Shown here in pieces: positions 29,811 to 33,827 of a stretch of DNA of 33,827 nt; within the stretch, counting starts at the first letter, position 1, and each line of letters begins with the position of its first letter. The notes below the pieces were generated by a model. It ran no database searches, was not told the DNA's origin, and saw only the letters and a program-made list of their open reading frames with translations. The position numbers and the translations under genes were made by a program. The stretch comes from an uncultured Lachnospiraceae bacterium (lineage in GTDB: Bacteria; Bacillota; Clostridia; Lachnospirales; Lachnospiraceae). The stretch spans positions 1 through 33,827 of the forward strand of contig CATLBW010000019.1 in the NCBI GenBank assembly GCA_949879775.1, written 5' to 3'.

Positions 29811-31241
29811 ATGAGTAAAGAATATGAAACCGTCATTGGGCTGGAAGTCCATGTAGAGCTGGCAACGAAAACGAAAATCTTCTGCTCCTGCTCAACCGCT
29901 TTCGGCAGCGCGCCCAACACCCATACCTGCCCGGTTTGTACCGGTATGCCCGGATCGCTGCCTGTCCTTAATAAAAAAGTTGTCGAGTATGCCATGGCAG
30001 TGGGCGTGGCGACAAACTGCCAGATTAATCAGTATAGCAAGTTCGACCGCAAGAATTATTTTTATCCTGACAATCCGCAGAATTATCAGATTTCCCAGCT
30101 CTATCTGCCTATCTGCCATGACGGCGGCATAGAGATTGAGACGGATGCGGGCAGCAAAACCATTGGCATCCATGAAATCCATATGGAAGAAGACGCCGGC
30201 AAACTGATCCATGACGATTGGCAAGAAGTTTCCCTGGTAGATTATAACCGTTCCGGCGTGCCCTTAATTGAGATTGTTTCCGAGCCGGATATGCGCTCGG
30301 CAGAGGAAGTGATTGCTTATCTCGATAAATTGCGGATGATAATTCAGTATCTTGGGGCTTCCGACTGTAAAATGCAGGAGGGCTCCATGCGTGCGGATGT
30401 GAACTTGTCTGTCCGTAAGAAGGGGGCGGCTGAATTTGGCACCCGTACGGAAATGAAAAATATCGGTTCCTTCAAGGCGATTGCCAGGGCGATTGAGGCG
30501 GAAATGGCGCGTCAGATTGACTTGCTGGAAGCTGGCGAGAAGGTTGTGCAGGAGACCAGGCGGTGGAATGACGAGGAGGGCTATTCTTACGCCATGCGCT
30601 CCAAAGAGGATGCGCAGGATTACCGTTATTTCCCGGAGCCGGATTTAGCGCCAATTGCCATTAGCGATGAATGGCTGCAAGAAATCCGCGACAAACAGCC
30701 GGAGCTGCGTGATGCGAAAATGAGACGCTATGTGGAAGAATTTGGCTTGCCGGAGTACGACGCGAAAATTCTCACTTCTGTGAAAAAGCTTGCCGATTTC
30801 TTTGAGGAGACTACAGCGTTGTGCAGTAAGCCCAAAAAGGTCTCAAACTGGTTGATGGGTGAGACAATGCGTCTATTGAAAGAGCATGAGATGGATGCGG
30901 AAGACATTTCTTTTTCCCCGGCGAACCTTGCCAAAATCATTGCGTTTACAGAGGACGGGACTATCAACGGTACGGTGGCGAAAGAAGTGTTTGAACAAGT
31001 CTTTACTAAAGATATTGATGTGGCAAAGTATGTCGAGGAACATGGGCTGAAAACGGTCAATGACGAGGGCGCATTGCGCGAGACGGTCGCCAAAGTCATA
31101 GCGGACAATTCCAAGTCTGTAGACTATTACCGAAACGGCAAAGAGAAAGCCATCGGATTTCTGGTAGGCCAGACCATGAAAGCCATGAAAGGCAAAGCCA
31201 ACCCCGGCATGGTAAACAAGATGTTAAAGGAGATGCTGTAG
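29811..31241 (+). CDS. gatB: Asp/Glu-tRNA amidotransferase subunit B
   Basis: 476 residues. The N-terminal kinase-like domain starts with YETVIGLEVHVELATKTKIFCSC and has the CPVCTGMPGSLPVLN zinc-site cysteines; the GatB/YqeY helical tail (about 330-476) ends in KGKANPGMVNKMLKEML and binds tRNA. It phosphorylates the Asp or Glu on misacylated tRNA and amidates it with ammonia from GatA. ATG 29811 follows AGGAG. A 12-bp stem overlaps its stop codon, and the next gene converges on it. Confidence 0.97.
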   Translation: MSKEYETVIGLEVHVELATKTKIFCSCSTAFGSAPNTHTCPVCTGMPGSLPVLNKKVVEYAMAVGVATNCQINQYSKFDRKNYFYPDNPQNYQISQLYLPICHDGGIEIETDAGSKTIGIHEIHMEEDAGKLIHDDWQEVSLVDYNRSGVPLIEIVSEPDMRSAEEVIAYLDKLRMIIQYLGASDCKMQEGSMRADVNLSVRKKGAAEFGTRTEMKNIGSFKAIARAIEAEMARQIDLLEAGEKVVQETRRWNDEEGYSYAMRSKEDAQDYRYFPEPDLAPIAISDEWLQEIRDKQPELRDAKMRRYVEEFGLPEYDAKILTSVKKLADFFEETTALCSKPKKVSNWLMGETMRLLKEHEMDAEDISFSPANLAKIIAFTEDGTINGTVAKEVFEQVFTKDIDVAKYVEEHGLKTVNDEGALRETVAKVIADNSKSVDYYRNGKEKAIGFLVGQTMKAMKGKANPGMVNKMLKEML

Positions 31242-31256
31242 AAGCGTCTCCTTTAA
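31224..31256. other. Hairpin spanning the gatB stop codon
   Basis: TTAAAGGAGATG (31224-31235) pairs with CGTCTCCTTTAA (31245-31256) with one wobble; the loop contains the TAG stop. No T-run follows on the plus strand. It may mark the 3' end of the gat mRNA. Confidence 0.45.
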
Positions 31257-31302
31257 AAATCAGCCAATTTCCCCGCAGAAGCCGTTATCAGAAACGGAGC
31301 GC

Positions 31303-31389
31303 CCCCCTTTAAAATATAATCGGCATCAGCCCCGCAATCAGCATCCCCCTTTAAAATATAATCGGCATCAGCCCCGCAATCAGCATCCC
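31303..31389. repeat. 42-bp tandem duplication at the 3' end of the 31351-32301 gene
   Basis: The 42-bp unit at 31303-31344 is repeated at 31345-31386 and runs three bases further. The unit encodes the last residues of the minus-strand gene including its TAA stop, so the outer copy lies beyond the stop as an untranslated duplicate. The two copies are identical, so the event looks recent. Confidence 0.9.
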
Positions 31390-32301
31390 GCCGCCAAAGG
31401 AAACAATATTTGCCGTCAATGTATAAAGGATAATGCGCCCTTGAGGGATGGTAAGTGGGCTGGTCTTGGGGAAGAGCGCCAGGTATGAGGCGGATTCTAT
31501 AATGAACACAAAACATTCCAGCAGTACATAACTGGCTGTAAAAGGCAGGCTGCCGCTGTTGTGGAACGTAAAGTTCAGGGTCAGGTTTAACAGTATTTGC
31601 GTGACAATATTGACGCCGCCAATCCAGATAAGGAAATGTTTGCGTCCAAAGCCAAACAAAAAAGCAACGCCGAGTTCCAAAAGGATGGTGATGATAATGC
31701 GGCAAATTAGGCCAAACAATTCCCAGGCTGCACTGTAAGCCTTCCTAGCCACGAGTACAGGCGGGGTATTTTCTTCATCTCCTTCATCGTAGTATGTAGG
31801 GCGGTTTTTTACATAACGCGCTTCATCTTGTTCTACGCAAGCAATCTGAATGTTATCCATATTGACCTTAAAATAACTGTGAAAAGCAAACCTCTCATAG
31901 ATACCGCTAGAAATAAAAGTCTCTGTTTCGGGATAATAGAGGAGGATCTTAAAGCGGTCGGGCGGGCAGTAAGTCCATTCGATCTTCTTATCGGCGCTGC
32001 AAAGAAATGTTTCCTGTAAAAAGTAATAGCCGTCCTCATCCTTATAATCCACAAAGGTTTTCCAGATATCCATGTCTGTGTATGTGGGGTCTGGCATATC
32101 ATCTTTGCTGCCATCCCAAACGTAAAATGCCCCGGTGTTGTCCTCTTCGGACAGTAAAGTGCCGTAACACAGTTCTTCTCCCATATTCTCAAATTCAATG
32201 ATAATAGAAGGTTTCGGCCCGGTGTCCGCGTCTGCGGTTATGGGCAACAGCAGGCAGGTAAGAAGGATGCAGGATAATAGGGCAGTAAGTGTTTTCTTCA
32301 T
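31351..32301 (-). CDS. Membrane protein of unknown function with signal peptide
   Basis: 316 residues. A signal peptide (1 to about 25, ending ADA) is followed by an extracellular region (about 26-190, with four cysteines) and four to five hydrophobic helices at the C-terminus (about 193-316). I do not recognise the family, though the topology resembles small sensor-like proteins of Clostridia. ATG 32301 follows AAGGAG at 9 nt. It lies 84 bp downstream of the Uma2-like gene on the same strand, so the two may form an operon. Its last 14 codons with the stop are tandemly duplicated. Confidence 0.75.
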   Translation of the reverse strand: MKKTLTALLSCILLTCLLLPITADADTGPKPSIIIEFENMGEELCYGTLLSEEDNTGAFYVWDGSKDDMPDPTYTDMDIWKTFVDYKDEDGYYFLQETFLCSADKKIEWTYCPPDRFKILLYYPETETFISSGIYERFAFHSYFKVNMDNIQIACVEQDEARYVKNRPTYYDEGDEENTPPVLVARKAYSAAWELFGLICRIIITILLELGVAFLFGFGRKHFLIWIGGVNIVTQILLNLTLNFTFHNSGSLPFTASYVLLECFVFIIESASYLALFPKTSPLTIPQGRIILYTLTANIVSFGGGMLIAGLMPIIF

Positions 32302-32385
32302 ATTGATACTCTCCTTCCCTATGGTGATTTCTTATCTTTATAGAGCCAGGGAATGGGGATTTTGTTGCATTATGAAATTGCCAGG

Positions 32386-32940
32386 TTATTTGACTGCAAG
32401 CTCAGAAAAGTGAATGGATAGGTTTTCGTAGATGTTGGCTTTAACGTCATCGGAAAAGGAATATATCACAGGGGCGGCAGCGTGCTCCATATCATAAACA
32501 AGGACAATCTGCTTCATAGGGTCCACAATCCAATATTCCCTCACGCCAGCGGAGCGATATAAAGATAATTTCGTGTAATAATCCATAGAGCGGCTGCTTG
32601 GAGAAACAATTTCAATGATCCAATCAGGCGCCCCGCTGCATCCTTGGTCATTTAGTTTGCTTCTGTCACAAATTACGGAGATATCCGGTTCTAGGTATTT
32701 TGAGTCGTCTGCAAAAAGAAATACAGCAAAGGGGGCAGGGAGAACTTCACACGCTCCCTTATTTGCCCGGATGTGGTTTCCAATTTCTAAATGTAAGAAT
32801 GATAATATTCTTTGGTGCGTGGTATTTGGAGGCGCCATGTAGTATATTTTGCCGTCAATCAGTTCTGCGCGTTCTCCATCGGGCAGGGTATAGATATCAT
32901 GAAGGGTATATGATTTTTCTTGTGCAAATGCAGGTGCCAT
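32386..32940 (-). CDS. Uma2-family (DUF820) PD-(D/E)XK nuclease-like protein
   Basis: 184 residues. The family pattern is clear: YTLHDIYTLPDGERAELIDGKIYYMAPP near the N-terminus, LEPDISVICD (catalytic Asp), DWIIEIVSPSSRSMDYYTKLSLYRSAGVREYWIVDP. Uma2 proteins have the restriction-endonuclease fold and are often in multiple copies, but their biological role is not established. ATG 32940 follows AAAGGA. Upstream is a -10 TATAAT on the minus strand at 32998-32993 and a two-part palindrome at 33021-33056 near the -35 position. Confidence 0.88.
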   Translation of the reverse strand: MAPAFAQEKSYTLHDIYTLPDGERAELIDGKIYYMAPPNTTHQRILSFLHLEIGNHIRANKGACEVLPAPFAVFLFADDSKYLEPDISVICDRSKLNDQGCSGAPDWIIEIVSPSSRSMDYYTKLSLYRSAGVREYWIVDPMKQIVLVYDMEHAAAPVIYSFSDDVKANIYENLSIHFSELAVK

Positions 32941-32992
32941 GGTGACAGTTCCTTTCTTGTCAATTTTATGTGATGATACATTCTGTGTCTAT

Positions 32993-33056
32993 ATTATATC
33001 ATATTTAGGAAAATGATATCTATAGTAAACGACAAAAATAATTGTCGTAGACTATA
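32993..33056 (-). promoter_or_regulatory. Uma2-gene promoter with two-part palindromic operator
   Basis: ACGACAA (33029-33035) / TTGTCGT (33042-33048) is flanked by TATAGT (33021-33026) / ACTATA (33051-33056), making a 36-bp dyad with a 6-nt AT centre. It lies directly upstream of the minus-strand -10 TATAAT (32998-32993) where a -35 should be. It is a good candidate for a dimeric repressor site; no repressor gene is seen nearby. Confidence 0.55.
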
Positions 33057-33129
33057 AAATATTTAATAGATTGAATCAAAAACATCTGCACCGGAAGAAA
33101 AGGGCGTCAATATGGCAGGCTTCTGATTC

Positions 33130-33158
33130 TTGCTTTTTCAAAGTAGGTATTGTAATAT
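33130..33158 (+). promoter_or_regulatory. Promoter for the DUF3990-remnant/DUF1963 genes
   Basis: TTGCTT (33130-33135) and TAATAT (33153-33158) with a 17-bp spacer. The next start codon is ATG 33200, 42 nt downstream of the -10. The surrounding 33060-33190 shows no other gene I can support. Confidence 0.5.
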
Positions 33159-33199
33159 GGAAACATCTTAGTTATGTACATGAAAGGTTTGGAGGTATT

Positions 33200-33286
33200 A
33201 TGGCTCTTTATCATGCAAGTAAAGAAATTGTTTCGTTTCCAGAAGTGCAGAAAACGAAAATTTTTAAGAAAGGACAAAAGAGATGA
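33200..33286 (+). pseudogene. N-terminal fragment of a DUF3990-like gene
   Basis: A 28-residue frame with ATG 33200 and GGAGG at 33191-33195. It begins MALYHASKEIVSFPEVQK, which resembles the start of DUF3990 proteins (LYHGSK-IVEKPEI pattern) that are normally about 150 residues or more. After about 20 residues the similarity ends in a lysine-rich tail and a stop. The stop overlaps the next start as ATGA, so it could still serve as a coupling leader peptide. The resemblance is from memory of the family and needs a profile search. The frame can be extended upstream to 33071 but without a ribosome site. Confidence 0.5.
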
Positions 33287-33827
33287 ACAACTTACCAGAA
33301 AAAGAACGAAAAGCAATTGAAGAAATCAAACGTCTCTCAGCCAGGCAGGCGGTAAACATGAAGATTAACCCTCAGAAGAAGCCGGGCATAACCGACAGCA
33401 AATTCGGCGGGGCGCCTTATTGGGATATGAGCATGGATTATCCGAAAACAGAGGACGGCAGTTTATTGATGCTGTTGGCGCAGATTAATTTAGACGAGCT
33501 GAACAGGGAAGGGAACAATCCGGGCAATAAGCTCCCGCAAGGCGGTATGCTGCAGTTTTTTATCGCCATGGACGATGTGTTTGGCATGAATTTTGATTAC
33601 ACGACAGACAGTGACGGGAGATTGTTGCAGGAGGGTTATCGGGTGGTCTACCACAAGAATATTGATTATGCTGTCCCAAGAGAAGAGATAGAAGCGCTGG
33701 GTATGCCCAACAGCGCGGCGGAAGATTTGGAGGAATCGCCGCTCTGGGGCGAGTATGGGCTTACAGTGGAAGTTAAGGAAACGTACATAGGCATGGACGA
33801 TTACCGCTTTGAAGATATTTTCCGCCA
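33283..33827 (+). CDS. DUF1963 (YwqG-like) protein, partial at window edge
   Basis: The frame opens at ATG 33283 and runs to the window end without a stop, giving 181 complete residues. The sequence has the YwqG/DUF1963 pattern: KFGGAPYWDMSMDYPKTEDG, LLMLLAQINLDEL, LPQGGMLQFFIAMDD. Family members bind no known ligand with certainty; the B. subtilis homologue lies near wall-related genes. The start overlaps the DUF3990-like fragment by ATGA. AAAGGA about 10 nt upstream can serve as ribosome site. Confidence 0.88.
   Translation, partial: MNNLPEKERKAIEEIKRLSARQAVNMKINPQKKPGITDSKFGGAPYWDMSMDYPKTEDGSLLMLLAQINLDELNREGNNPGNKLPQGGMLQFFIAMDDVFGMNFDYTTDSDGRLLQEGYRVVYHKNIDYAVPREEIEALGMPNSAAEDLEESPLWGEYGLTVEVKETYIGMDDYRFEDIFR

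Noticed and set aside
33071..33199. Upstream extension of the small DUF3990-like frame
   Set aside because: It spans the promoter at 33130-33158, has no ribosome site, and resembles no protein I know; similarity starts only at ATG 33200.

Overview
The window is about 34 kb of moderate-GC bacterial chromosome, most likely from a gut Clostridia of the Lachnospiraceae type. This rests on the T-box leader upstream of aspS, the gatCAB operon beside aspS, several LytTR regulators, a sigma-70/DUF4179 pair, a YfhO-type membrane protein, and a large secreted glycosidase ending in a lysine-rich Ig-like/Fn3 tail. The species is not readable from the sequence. I see no rRNA, tRNA, CRISPR array, prophage or intact transposon.

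Layout. (1) 1-416: a structured intergenic region with nested hairpins. (2) 417-4832, plus strand: a response regulator with an unusual LytTR-REC-winged-helix order, a membrane histidine kinase and a MATE transporter. (3) 4895-7358, minus strand: a small lipoprotein, an AgrC-like GHKL kinase and a REC-LytTR regulator. (4) 7578-11609, plus strand: a secreted membrane-anchored protein of unknown function, then a double zinc-ribbon membrane protein paired with a TPM-domain protein. (5) 11810-13580: an ECF-like sigma factor with its DUF4179 anti-sigma-like partner. (6) 13780-20686: yfhO-like, ttcA-like, thiF/hesA-like, metY and cysK genes, mostly sulfur metabolism. (7) 21031-25620: a 1529-residue secreted glycosidase. 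(8) 25630-31241: T-box, aspS, gatC, gatA, gatB. (9) 31351-33827: a membrane protein, a Uma2-family protein, a DUF3990 remnant and a partial DUF1963 gene.

The most interesting structure is a self-contained regulatory circuit in regions 3-4. Three promoters carry pairs of similar 11-bp boxes repeated at exactly 21 bp, the geometry of LytTR-family binding sites. Each box pair is co-oriented with its promoter, and each promoter has a good -10 but no recognisable -35. They drive the kinase/regulator operon itself, the lipoprotein gene and the zinc-ribbon/TPM operon. In two of them the gap from box to -10 is the same 31 nt. The regulator promoter faces, and overlaps head-on with, a strong promoter for the secreted protein at 7578, so the two outputs could exclude each other. 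No AgrB or AgrD-like peptide gene is visible, so the signal is unknown.

Other notable points: two 17-bp CCTATT-N7-TAGG operators flank the metY promoter; composite nested-hairpin elements sit in at least four gene gaps; an 18-bp perfect inverted repeat lies just beyond the T-box terminator; and a 42-bp tandem duplication has copied the 3' end of a gene past its own stop codon.
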